Positions 7,944 through 16,252 of a stretch of 29,835 nt of DNA are shown here, in pieces. A model generated the notes under the pieces. That model was given only the letters and a program-made list of their open reading frames with translations. It made no database searches and was not told the DNA's origin. The stretch's first letter is position 1, and each line of letters starts with the position of its first letter. Origin of the DNA: SZUA-378 sp036652815. GTDB lineage: Bacteria > Bacillota > Clostridia > Lachnospirales > Lachnospiraceae. The position numbers and the translations under genes are program-made. The stretch covers positions 1 through 29,835 of the forward strand of contig JAVVVE010000029.1 of the NCBI GenBank assembly GCA_036652815.1, given 5' to 3'.

Positions 7944-8669
7944 TTATTTATGTTCTTGCAAGAGCTGATAGAGCGTAGCCAATTCTTTCCCCGTAATCTC
8001 TCGGTATGCCCCTGTTTTGAGAGGTTCCAATGTAATGTTCATGATTCGGATTCTTTGTAATCGCATCACTTGATAGGAAAGGCTCTCACACATACGTCTG
8101 ATTTGTCTGTTTAATCCCTGTGTCAATATGATGTGAAAGGTGTATTTTCCACTCTTAAATACCTGACACGGTCTGGTCTTTTGATTTAAGTCTTTGAGGT
8201 AGATGCCTTCTGACATCCGTTTCAGGAAAGTATCTGTAATGGGTTGTCTGACTTTCACGATATATTCTTTTTCATGTTGATTGGAAGAACGTGTCAACTG
8301 TGAGATTAGTTCTCCATCATTGGTCATGATCATCAATCCTTCTGAATCTTTATCCAGTCTGCCCGCATAAGTCACTCTGACAGGATAGTTGAGATATTCA
8401 ATAATCGTGGTGGCTGCATGTGCATCTCTCTCTGTGCAGGTCACTCCGGTTGGTTTGTTAAATGCCAGTACTATCTTTTCAGGAACAGGCTGTATCTTTT
8501 TCCCATTCACTGCCACATCGTTAGATTCCTCGACCTGCTCGCCTGATGTGGCGATTCTACCATCTATGGTTACCTTGCCGCCGGCAATCAGTTTATCGGC
8601 TTCTCTTCTGGAGCAGATACCACATTCTGACAGATATTTATTGATTCGTTTGGTACTCTTGTTTTCCAT
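7944..8669 (-). CDS. rluF: RluF-type 23S rRNA pseudouridine synthase
   Basis: 241 residues from the ATG at 8669. An N-terminal S4 RNA-binding domain (about 7-60, KYLSECGICSRREADKLI) is followed by the RsuA/RluB/RluF catalytic domain with the Asp106 nucleophile in AGRLDKDSEGL and the later block LTQGLNRQIRRMCE. The closing block RIRIMNITL is close to E. coli RluF, which modifies 23S rRNA at U2604 and tRNA-Tyr, so I prefer RluF over RluB. An ATG at 8681 is an alternative start; neither has a strong ribosome site. The frame extends further to 8774, but that part would cover the promoter region. First gene of rluF-ligA-metAA, divergent from the chemotaxis gene. Confidence 0.9.
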   Translation of the reverse strand: MENKSTKRINKYLSECGICSRREADKLIAGGKVTIDGRIATSGEQVEESNDVAVNGKKIQPVPEKIVLAFNKPTGVTCTERDAHAATTIIEYLNYPVRVTYAGRLDKDSEGLMIMTNDGELISQLTRSSNQHEKEYIVKVRQPITDTFLKRMSEGIYLKDLNQKTRPCQVFKSGKYTFHIILTQGLNRQIRRMCESLSYQVMRLQRIRIMNITLEPLKTGAYREITGKELATLYQLLQEHK

Positions 8670-8720
8670 ATTATGTTCCATTCTTCTTACCCGGATTCTT
8701 CTTACTGCAACACTTTTCTT

Positions 8721-8750
8721 AGGATACCACAGAAAAGCAAAGAATTGCAA
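8721..8750 (-). promoter_or_regulatory. Candidate promoter of the rluF-ligA-metAA operon
   Basis: Minus strand TTGCAA (-35), an 18-nt spacer and TATCCT (-10) preceded by TGTGG. It lies 40-52 nt upstream of the two possible rluF starts. A second TATAAT-like box on this strand (8752-8757) has no convincing -35 partner. Confidence 0.45.
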
Positions 8751-8779
8751 GATTATACCTATTACTTTTTCCACATATA

Positions 8780-8788
8780 TGCTATAAT
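8780..8788 (+). promoter_or_regulatory. Extended -10 promoter of the chemotaxis gene
   Basis: TGCTATAAT, a perfect extended -10 element, 42 nt upstream of the ATG at 8830. The -35 region (about 8760-8765) is poor, which is common for extended -10 promoters. No sigma-28 motif is seen, so this receptor appears to be transcribed by the main sigma factor. A GGGAGGG ribosome site lies 8 nt before the ATG. Confidence 0.6.
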
Positions 8789-8829
8789 TTATAGTATCGA
8801 AGTACTATTTTACAGGGAGGGCAAAGTAC

Positions 8830-10896
8830 ATGGCAATATTTAAAAAACGTAACAAAAGTAAAGCTCAAAAAGGAAAAACAGCAGTTCGCATTTCTATTCG
8901 AACAAAATTCAGTATTCTGGTCACCTGTTCCATCCTGATTTCTTCCTTATCTATCCTATATTTTATTCTGCCAAAGACAACAGCTATCTTAACAGACTAT
9001 ACCGATGCGATCATGAAAGAACTGACGATTGCCAAGGGAAACTCCATCGACAATGCCTTAGCAGAGATTCAGTCCACGATGCATTCTTTTGAGACCTCCG
9101 GAAGCATCAGTGCCTTTTTAGGTGGAACCGTCCTGAATCCCTCTGCATCTCAAACTGAGATCAGCAAATATAAAACTGAACATACCTATATCTCTAATTG
9201 CTCTCTTGTAGATGCCACCGGAAAGATCGTATTAAGTTATGACAAAGGACTGGTAGGCAAGGACGTGAGTGGTTTAGCCTGTGTTGCGGACACCGCCTCC
9301 GGCAAAGCTGCTGTATCCAGTGGTGTGATTCCATCTTTCTATGATAATTCCAATATCATGGCCTTTACGATACCCATCTTTGCTCTCAATAAATATGTTG
9401 GGATGGTCATCAGTACTACAAATGTAAATGATCTCTTCCATTCGATTCAGACGATTCAGATTATGAATACCGAAAATAGTTATGCCTATGATCTGGATGA
9501 TACCGGTATGATTCTCTATCATCCGGACAGTAAACGCATCGGAACCACCATCGATATCCCCGAGATACAACAGCTGCTCACAAACAAACAAGAAACCGAA
9601 TCCCCGATTACGTTTGTGACTTATCCGGATCAAAACAGCACTCGCTATGCTTCCTGCTATACCTCTCCTGATAAAAAACATACCTTAGTTGTGACTGCAG
9701 ATGCCGCAGAGATTCTCGCACCGATTACAGCCATTAGACAATCAACGCTGGTCTTAGCCGCTTTCATTATGATAGCATGTGTCCTTTTATGTTACTTATT
9801 CACCAGAAGTCTGACCAAACCGATCAAGGTCATTACGTTACTCCTCAATAAGACCTCAGACCTCGATCTTTCTGCCGACACTTCTCATATGAAATATAAA
9901 AAGAGAAAGGACGAGACCGGACGGATGGCTTCTTCTCTTGATAAGATGCGCAGCACACTCCATGAAACTGTCAAACGCATTATCTCTACTTCTTCTATGA
10001 TACAGGAAAGTGCTGCTTCTCTGGACGAGATTACAACACAGATGAATACCTATGCCTGCGATAATGCTGCTTCTGCCGAAGAATTATCCGCCAGTATGCA
10101 TGAAGCCAATTCTTCTACTTCACTGATTACAGACCGTATCGATAAAGTCAATAACGGAACCGTAGAGATTGCTACGCAGATTCAGTCTGCTGCTTCTCTT
10201 GCCAGCAGTTTGAGCCAAAATGCATTACATATTCTAAAGGAAACAACAGATTCCGGAGAACGCACCAGTTCTATTTTTAAGAAAGTGAAAGCAGATACAC
10301 AACTGGCTCTAAAACAAGCCGAATCTGTCTCTGAGATTAACGTACTGGCTAATTCTATTCAGGAGATTGCTGAACAGACCGCTCTTTTATCTCTGAATGC
10401 CAGTATTGAAGCTGCAAGAGCCGGAGAAAGTGGACGTGGATTCAAAGTCGTAGCGAGCGAGATCGGTAAATTAGCCGGTCAATCAAGTGATGCCGTGGGT
10501 CATATTACCGACGTGGTCAAAGAAGTACACAGTTCTGTTACCAATCTATCCGACAATCTCAAAACAGTCCTTGAATTTTTGGAGAACAATGTATTGCCGG
10601 ATTATAGTCACTTTATATCCGTCAGTCAAAGCTATAACGATGATTCCACACAGGTTCGTAATGATATGGAACAGGTAAATACTTCCATTGCTTCCCTAAC
10701 CTCTAATATGCAAAGCATCGCAACTGCCATCGCTGCCATCAGCCAGACTGTTTCAGAGTCCTCTCTTGCCGTTGGAGAAGTCGCTAAGAAAAACTCCGAG
10801 ATTGAAGTACTGACCAACAGCACCTATCAGATGGTTCAGAAAAATGAAGAATATGCTGACACCTTAAATCAACTCATTGCACAATTTAATATTTAG
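8830..10896 (+). CDS. Methyl-accepting chemotaxis protein
   Basis: 688 residues with classic receptor layout: basic cytoplasmic N-terminus, membrane helix 28-47, extracellular sensing part of about 255 residues (50-304) with the look of a double Cache domain (SLVDATGKIVLSYDKG and DLDDTGMILYHPD), second helix 305-325, HAMP linker from 326, then the coiled-coil signalling domain. The CheA/CheW-binding tip is AEQTALLSLNASIEAARAGE (514-533) with GRGFKVVASEIGKLA behind it. The ligand is unknown; Cache domains bind amino acids, organic acids and similar small molecules. The gene is single: no cheA, cheW or flagellar gene is adjacent, though a FliD-like gene with a sigma-28-like promoter lies at 18668-19402. 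No terminator is seen before the next promoter. Confidence 0.95.
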   Translation: MAIFKKRNKSKAQKGKTAVRISIRTKFSILVTCSILISSLSILYFILPKTTAILTDYTDAIMKELTIAKGNSIDNALAEIQSTMHSFETSGSISAFLGGTVLNPSASQTEISKYKTEHTYISNCSLVDATGKIVLSYDKGLVGKDVSGLACVADTASGKAAVSSGVIPSFYDNSNIMAFTIPIFALNKYVGMVISTTNVNDLFHSIQTIQIMNTENSYAYDLDDTGMILYHPDSKRIGTTIDIPEIQQLLTNKQETESPITFVTYPDQNSTRYASCYTSPDKKHTLVVTADAAEILAPITAIRQSTLVLAAFIMIACVLLCYLFTRSLTKPIKVITLLLNKTSDLDLSADTSHMKYKKRKDETGRMASSLDKMRSTLHETVKRIISTSSMIQESAASLDEITTQMNTYACDNAASAEELSASMHEANSSTSLITDRIDKVNNGTVEIATQIQSAASLASSLSQNALHILKETTDSGERTSSIFKKVKADTQLALKQAESVSEINVLANSIQEIAEQTALLSLNASIEAARAGESGRGFKVVASEIGKLAGQSSDAVGHITDVVKEVHSSVTNLSDNLKTVLEFLENNVLPDYSHFISVSQSYNDDSTQVRNDMEQVNTSIASLTSNMQSIATAIAAISQTVSESSLAVGEVAKKNSEIEVLTNSTYQMVQKNEEYADTLNQLIAQFNI

Positions 10897-10922
10897 GATT
10901 TCTTTAATTTTTTAAAAACACC

Positions 10923-10951
10923 TTGACAGCACTCCATTCGGTCACTAGAAT
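10923..10951 (+). promoter_or_regulatory. Near-consensus sigma-A promoter of the LtaS-like gene
   Basis: TTGACA (10923-10928), a 17-nt spacer and TAGAAT (10946-10951): one mismatch to consensus in twelve positions. Transcription would begin about 10957-10959, at or within two bases of the ATG at 10959, giving an mRNA with no leader. Confidence 0.75.
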
Positions 10952-10958
10952 AAGCCAT

Positions 10959-12716
10959 ATGTTGAAAAATAATAAAACCTTATTTGCTTGGGGATATGCT
11001 TTGCTATGTCCTATCATTACTTTTTATCTCTTAGAATGTTATACACACAACCCTTTTACCACTATGAAGGGTCCTATTCAGGTACTGAATATTGTTTTCT
11101 TTGAATTGGTGGCAGCGTTGCTCTTTGTCTGCTTTCAACAGCTTCGTATTGCATTGATGGCAGAAACTTCATTTTTTCTTATCATTGGACTGGCTAACTT
11201 CTTTGTCATTCAATTTCGTTCTGCTCCGATTATGCCTTGGGATCTTCTCTCTCTTGGAACAGCTGTCACGGTCGCTGATAACTATTCCTATCGATTAGAC
11301 AAAAATACCATCTTCGTTTTACTGGGTTTTCTACTCTTATTACTGTTCGAATCCAGATGTCGTTACCGTATGCAGAAGAATTGGAAGATTCGTCTGATGA
11401 AAGCCTCCGTACTGCTTCTATTACTATGGGGCTATGTTATCATGCTGCATCAGGACAGTACTGTTCGCAAATTTCAATTATATGATAAGTTATTTACCCC
11501 AACTGTGATGACGAAACGTGACGGAACTGCAGTTGCTTTTCTGATGCAATTAGAATACATGTCTGTGTCAAAGCCTGATGGGTATAATAGTAAAGAAGCC
11601 GCAGCTCTTTTAGATTCTTATAAGACTTCACAGACAGTTACAAAGACACCTAACATCATCGTGATTATGGATGAAGCGCTCTCTGACCCGGGTATTCTTG
11701 GTGAGATTTCTGTGAATGAGGATTATCTGCCCTATATTCATAGTCTGATGGAATCCGGAGAAAATACCACCTCCGGAAATCTAAATGTCTCTATCCTAGG
11801 TGGCAATACTCCGAATACAGAGTTTGAATTTTTAACCGGTAATACAATGGCTTTCTTACCACAAGGCAGTATTCCCTTCCAACAGTATATTAAAAAGGAA
11901 TTACCTTCTATGGCTTCTCATCTTCGTGATATCGGCTATGATACGGTGGCGATGCATCCCTATCATGCCGGTGGCTGGGATCGGGATACTGTATATCCAT
12001 TACTTGGATTTAATCGCTCTTATTTCTTAGATGATTTTACAGATGCCACTCTTGTTCGTAACTATGTCAGTGATCAGTCTTCTTTTGATAAAATAATTGA
12101 TATCTATGAAAAGAAAGAAAAAAAACAGCCCTTATTTATATTTAATGTTACGATGCAAAATCATTCTTCTTATGAGGATGCTTTTGATAATTTCAAACCT
12201 GCTATTACAGTAGAGGGTGTTGAGTCGCAGTTATTGTCCAATTATCTCTCTTTAATGAAATTAACGGATGATGCTTTCCGCAATCTGGTTCAATACTTTG
12301 AGAAACAGGAGGAGGACACGATTATCGTCTTATTTGGGGATCATCAACCCACTAACTCTGTTGTAGAACCGGTTTGGCGATTACAGGGAAAACAGGGAAG
12401 CAATTTGACCGACACGGAAGAAGCACTTCGTTATCAAGTACCTTATATGATTTGGTCCAATTTTGATACCAAAGAAGTGACTGCAAGAGATACCAGTGCC
12501 AATTATCTGGGTGGTGCTGTATTAGAGACTGCCGGACTGCCTTTACCCGCTTATTTTAACTTTCTTCAAGAAGAATCATCCAAATTCCCTATCTTATCTG
12601 CGATACAGGCAGTTACTACGGATGGCACGACTACCCCGGTAAAAGAACAGGCAGATGCTTTGAATCAATATAGTAAGCTTCAATATTATCAGTTGTTTGG
12701 TACTAGAAAAAAATAG
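10959..12716 (+). CDS. LtaS-like sulfatase-fold phosphotransferase, membrane anchored
   Basis: 585 residues. The N-terminal half has about five membrane helices (first at 7-27); the rest is an extracellular alkaline-phosphatase/sulfatase fold as in lipoteichoic acid synthases, which transfer glycerol-phosphate from phosphatidylglycerol to a growing chain. Visible: PNIIVIMDEAL (Glu239 as metal ligand), GGNTPNTEFEFLTGNT with Thr284 as the expected nucleophile, YHAGGWDRD, and FGDHQP (Asp461, His462). It could equally be a phosphoglycerol transferase acting on another polymer. A TTG at 10923 extends the frame but lies on the -35 box, so I chose the ATG at 10959 before the first helix. No ribosome site precedes it. 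YfhO follows 51 nt later, a pairing that makes sense for making and decorating a teichoic-type polymer. Confidence 0.88.
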   Translation: MLKNNKTLFAWGYALLCPIITFYLLECYTHNPFTTMKGPIQVLNIVFFELVAALLFVCFQQLRIALMAETSFFLIIGLANFFVIQFRSAPIMPWDLLSLGTAVTVADNYSYRLDKNTIFVLLGFLLLLLFESRCRYRMQKNWKIRLMKASVLLLLLWGYVIMLHQDSTVRKFQLYDKLFTPTVMTKRDGTAVAFLMQLEYMSVSKPDGYNSKEAAALLDSYKTSQTVTKTPNIIVIMDEALSDPGILGEISVNEDYLPYIHSLMESGENTTSGNLNVSILGGNTPNTEFEFLTGNTMAFLPQGSIPFQQYIKKELPSMASHLRDIGYDTVAMHPYHAGGWDRDTVYPLLGFNRSYFLDDFTDATLVRNYVSDQSSFDKIIDIYEKKEKKQPLFIFNVTMQNHSSYEDAFDNFKPAITVEGVESQLLSNYLSLMKLTDDAFRNLVQYFEKQEEDTIIVLFGDHQPTNSVVEPVWRLQGKQGSNLTDTEEALRYQVPYMIWSNFDTKEVTARDTSANYLGGAVLETAGLPLPAYFNFLQEESSKFPILSAIQAVTTDGTTTPVKEQADALNQYSKLQYYQLFGTRKK

Positions 12717-12767
12717 AAATTGATATAAAATCAAGAAAACATATAGATAGGAAAGGCATGGTTTAAC

Positions 12768-15368
12768 ATGAATACAAAGAAGCCCGGGACTTGGCTGCAA
12801 CGCAATTATATCTATTTATTATCTTTTATGATACCGGTTGTTATTATGATAACCATCTTTATTGCCAGAAGTATTTTTCCGTTTGGAGACCGTTCTTTTC
12901 TGCATGTAGATATGTATCATCAATATTTTCCGTTTTTAACCGAATTTTACCATAAATTAAAATCAGGGGACTCTCTTTTGTATTCTTGGAATACCGGAAT
13001 CGGTTCTAATTTTTTGGCTTTATTTGTATATTATCTTTCAAGCCCTTTTAATTGGTTATCAGTACTGATCCCGGAACCATATCTGATTGAATTTATGACT
13101 TATTTAGTTGTATTCAAGATAGGGCTCTGTGGACTCACTTTTGCTGTCTATCTCAAGAATCATTATGCCATCGCACATCCCGGTATTATATTCTTTGCAG
13201 TCTTTTATGCGTTATCCGGCTATATGGCAGCTTACAACTGGAATGTTATGTGGTTAGACTGTCTCTTCTTAGCACCTATCATCATCCTGGGGTTGGAACG
13301 TTTGGTCAAAGAAGGCAAATGCAATCTTTATTGTATTGCGCTCGGATTATCTATTTTATCCAATTACTATATTTCTATTATGATATGTATTTTTCTCGTC
13401 CTTTATTTCCTGGTACTTCTTGTCAATACAAAGGAAAAGGGAAAGGCTTGTCTGCGTTTTACTATTTATTCACTCCTCGCAGGTGGTATGGCAGCCGTTC
13501 TGCTCCTTCCGGAATTAGAGATGCTGGGTTTAACAGAATTTACCAACTCTGATTTTCCTTCCAAACTGACTTCCTATTTTTCATTTTGGGATGTTTTATC
13601 CAGACATTGTATGACCATAGACGTTGAGATTGGCTTGAAGCACTGGCCTAATATCTATTGTGGTGTTGCTGTTTTTTTCTTATTTCCACTTTATGTTATG
13701 TGCAGAAAAATCCCGCTACGTGAGAAATTCCCCAAAGTACTGTTACTGGTATTTCTTTTGATCAGTTTCTCTTATAATATACCGGACTTTATCTGGCATG
13801 GGTTTAATTACCCCGATTCTCTGCCTGCAAGACAATCTTTCCTGTATATTTTTCTATTGCTGACTCTTTGCTTTGAGGCTTTCTTACATCTGCGTGAGTT
13901 TTCTCACACAGAGATTTGCCGTGTTTTCTTTGGTGCTGCTGTTTTTCTGTTACTCTGTGAAAAGCTCGTAACCAAGGATACGTATGAACTGACTACTGCT
14001 GCTTTTCTAATCACAGCGGTTGTTTTATTGCTCTATGCTGTTTTGATCTATTACGATAGACACCACGTCGAACTAACCAATCTACTGTGGCTGTGTGCCT
14101 TGTCCTTCGTTATTCTCGAAGCAGGGATCAATACCGCCATCATCAGTGTCCCAACGGTTTCAAGAACCGATTATTTAGCCAGTCATGATGAACTGGAAAC
14201 ATTGACCGCCAGATGCAAAGAGTCTGATCCTGATTTTTATCGCATGGATAAATATAAAAGGCTGACACAGAATGATGCTATGTTAATCGGCTATCCTTCT
14301 GCTTCTCTCTTCTCTTCTACTTCAAATGCTCTGGTAAAAGAATTTTATGAGACTTATGGGATGAAGAGCAGTCGTGTCTTCTATTCTTTTGAAGGTGCAA
14401 CTCCTCTGACTTCAGCTCTACTCTCTACAAAATATATGTTTTCCAATACAAAAAAAGAGACCGACAGTCTCTATAAGCTGGTAGATCAAGAAGCGGATAC
14501 CTATCTCTATCAAAACACCTATTCTCTTCCTCTTGGCTATGTCATTGACAGTGATCTGCATGAAGTATTCAGCGATGATGAAGTGGTGCAGTCTGTGCTG
14601 TCTGATGGCAGTCATGAGACTTCGGCTGAACGTGCTTTGAATCCCATCGAGCGACAGAATCTATTAGCCAGCCATCTTGGTATGGACGAAACGATCTTTG
14701 AAGAGCTCTCCGTGATGTCAAATGAGACCAATGCTGCCATTTCTACCTTTTCTACCATAGAAGTGATGCAGGATGCACATATCTACGCTCTCGTTGGCAA
14801 CAAAAAAGTAAATACCGTAACTGCTTCTTTCAACGGAACTACCGAGACTTTTAAGAAATTAAAGAATGCATATATTTTAGACTTAGGATATCACACCGCC
14901 GGTTCTACCGTTACCTTGACAGGAGAGGAAGAAGCTTCTCTCTCTTTATCCGCTTATGCACTCAACGAAACTAATCTGGCTACTCTGATAGATACTTTAA
15001 GTGCACATCCTATGGTAATAGACTCCTATGATTCTACTCACATCTTAGGGCATGTAGCTGTGGCAGAGGCCGGTAATCTGGTGTTATCCATAGGTTATGA
15101 ACCCGGATGGCACGTAACCGTGGATGGTGTAGAAACAGAGGTTAATCTGTTTGAGAATGCGATGATCAGCGTTCCGCTAACCGCCGGTGAACATACGATT
15201 GCACTTACCTTTTATCCGAATAGCTTAACGATAGGTGCCATCATCAGTGCAATTTGTCTTTTGCTCTTTCTTGCTGTCACGGTTTATGTAAAACGTTCCC
15301 GTGCAGTAACGGCTGTATCAGGCGAATCAATGGGTTCCACTGAAGGATTACCAGAAGAAAAAATGTAA
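12768..15368 (+). CDS. YfhO family membrane protein (GT-C-type glycosyltransferase)
   Basis: 866 residues. The first 460 or so hold about a dozen membrane helices with loops typical of YfhO: FLHVDMYHQYFPFL, the SWNTGIGSNF segment and WNVMWLDCLFLAPII. Then come an extracellular region of about 350 residues, one last helix (about 828-847) and a charged tail. YfhO proteins of Bacillus and Listeria act with a lipid-linked sugar made by a CsbB/GtlA-like enzyme and are placed in sugar modification of lipoteichoic acid or other wall polymers; the acidic first loop fits a GT-C active site. No CsbB-like partner is in the window. A weak ribosome site (AGGAAAGG) precedes the ATG. The last 92 bp overlap the acyltransferase gene on the other strand. 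Confidence 0.88.
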   Translation: MNTKKPGTWLQRNYIYLLSFMIPVVIMITIFIARSIFPFGDRSFLHVDMYHQYFPFLTEFYHKLKSGDSLLYSWNTGIGSNFLALFVYYLSSPFNWLSVLIPEPYLIEFMTYLVVFKIGLCGLTFAVYLKNHYAIAHPGIIFFAVFYALSGYMAAYNWNVMWLDCLFLAPIIILGLERLVKEGKCNLYCIALGLSILSNYYISIMICIFLVLYFLVLLVNTKEKGKACLRFTIYSLLAGGMAAVLLLPELEMLGLTEFTNSDFPSKLTSYFSFWDVLSRHCMTIDVEIGLKHWPNIYCGVAVFFLFPLYVMCRKIPLREKFPKVLLLVFLLISFSYNIPDFIWHGFNYPDSLPARQSFLYIFLLLTLCFEAFLHLREFSHTEICRVFFGAAVFLLLCEKLVTKDTYELTTAAFLITAVVLLLYAVLIYYDRHHVELTNLLWLCALSFVILEAGINTAIISVPTVSRTDYLASHDELETLTARCKESDPDFYRMDKYKRLTQNDAMLIGYPSASLFSSTSNALVKEFYETYGMKSSRVFYSFEGATPLTSALLSTKYMFSNTKKETDSLYKLVDQEADTYLYQNTYSLPLGYVIDSDLHEVFSDDEVVQSVLSDGSHETSAERALNPIERQNLLASHLGMDETIFEELSVMSNETNAAISTFSTIEVMQDAHIYALVGNKKVNTVTASFNGTTETFKKLKNAYILDLGYHTAGSTVTLTGEEEASLSLSAYALNETNLATLIDTLSAHPMVIDSYDSTHILGHVAVAEAGNLVLSIGYEPGWHVTVDGVETEVNLFENAMISVPLTAGEHTIALTFYPNSLTIGAIISAICLLLFLAVTVYVKRSRAVTAVSGESMGSTEGLPEEKM

Positions 15369-16251
15369 TACAGACTGCAAACAGGGTATTTTGTCTGATT
15401 GAATCAAAATAAGAGCATTGTCCGATCCATTTGATGAAGAACCCATGCAGCAGATAGATCGGCATTGTTTTTGTTCCTAAAGCGGTCAGATATGGGATCT
15501 TGCGATTGGGTATCCAGTGCATCGCAAGTATGATCCAACCGGTCGCTATCATCAGATGCAGCCCCCGAAACAGTATGGTATATCCACCATCTGCATAAGA
15601 GTTGGCTTCATACAATGCTGAAAGACGAATCTTATCTGCATAAAAGACAAAAACAGAGGTCAGGATCACACTGCACACAGCAACTACGGTGATACCTCTT
15701 CTATTTTTCTGTGTTCTCTCTTCCATCCCTATCCTGCTCAGCGTACCAAACAAGAAAAAAGGAAAGAATACCAAGATTCTGGATAAGCTAAGAACACGTC
15801 CAATCTCCTCCACATAACCTGCCAATAAGCTTATCACACATGTGATGAGTAAGATGATAATCTGTTGCTTACGATGCCTCGTAAGGAATCTAAGCCCTCT
15901 CTGTAGCAAGGTCCATGCGATAACTGCCAGTAGATACCATAGGATCCAATAAGGTGTCAGGTAGGTGATCTGTGTGTGATGTCCCAACACAAAATGATCA
16001 AATAAGAGATACAGTGTTTGAAATATCACATAGGGATAGAGTAAATTCCGTAATAATCTGTCCCATCGACAGGTTGTAAAATATCCTGTGGTGTATACGA
16101 AAAGAGGCATATGAAAAGAATAAATAAATACATACAGTGATCGATTCACACCATAGCTTAAATTATTCTCTAACAGATGCCCCAATATAACCAAACTAAT
16201 CAGAATCCCTTTCATCGTATCGATTCTATGATCTCGTAATTTTTCTTTCAC
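15277..16251 (-). CDS. Acyltransferase 3 family membrane protein
   Basis: About 324 residues and some ten membrane helices. The family signature is at the N-terminus: DTMKGILISLVILGHLLEN, with the conserved His of the Gly-His pair, then SFHMPLFVYTTGYF. Such enzymes O-acetylate or otherwise acylate sugars of exopolysaccharide, lipid-linked glycans or wall polymers at the membrane. The start is probably the GTG at 16251, with GGAG 6 nt upstream, directly after the HD-GYP stop codon; a TTG at 16263 is the alternative. Translation is therefore likely coupled to the HD-GYP gene. The 3' end overlaps the convergent YfhO gene by 92 bp, and the overlap encodes the end of the last membrane helix, so it is not a spurious extension. 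The substrate is unknown; the nearby LtaS-like and YfhO genes suggest a surface polymer. Confidence 0.85.
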   Translation of the reverse strand: MKEKLRDHRIDTMKGILISLVILGHLLENNLSYGVNRSLYVFIYSFHMPLFVYTTGYFTTCRWDRLLRNLLYPYVIFQTLYLLFDHFVLGHHTQITYLTPYWILWYLLAVIAWTLLQRGLRFLTRHRKQQIIILLITCVISLLAGYVEEIGRVLSLSRILVFFPFFLFGTLSRIGMEERTQKNRRGITVVAVCSVILTSVFVFYADKIRLSALYEANSYADGGYTILFRGLHLMIATGWIILAMHWIPNRKIPYLTALGTKTMPIYLLHGFFIKWIGQCSYFDSIRQNTLFAVCITFFLLVILQWNPLIRLIQPLLHGNVLHKP

Positions 16252-16252
16252 C

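Noticed and set aside
8593..8600. A second exact GCCGATAA (minus strand) inside rluF
   Set aside because: It is within the coding sequence, has no TAAA-like box 14-16 nt upstream and no gene start behind it. One chance match of this length is expected in the window.
8670..8774. Longer N-terminus for the pseudouridine synthase
   Set aside because: It precedes the S4 domain, covers the likely promoter and has no ribosome site.
5936..8830. S-box or T-box riboswitch for metAA
   Set aside because: metAA is the last of three genes with 18-25 nt gaps, and no leader long enough for a riboswitch is visible before rluF.
10923..10958. TTG start giving a longer LtaS-like protein
   Set aside because: The TTG is the first part of the -35 box, no ribosome site precedes it, and the added residues are not membrane-like.
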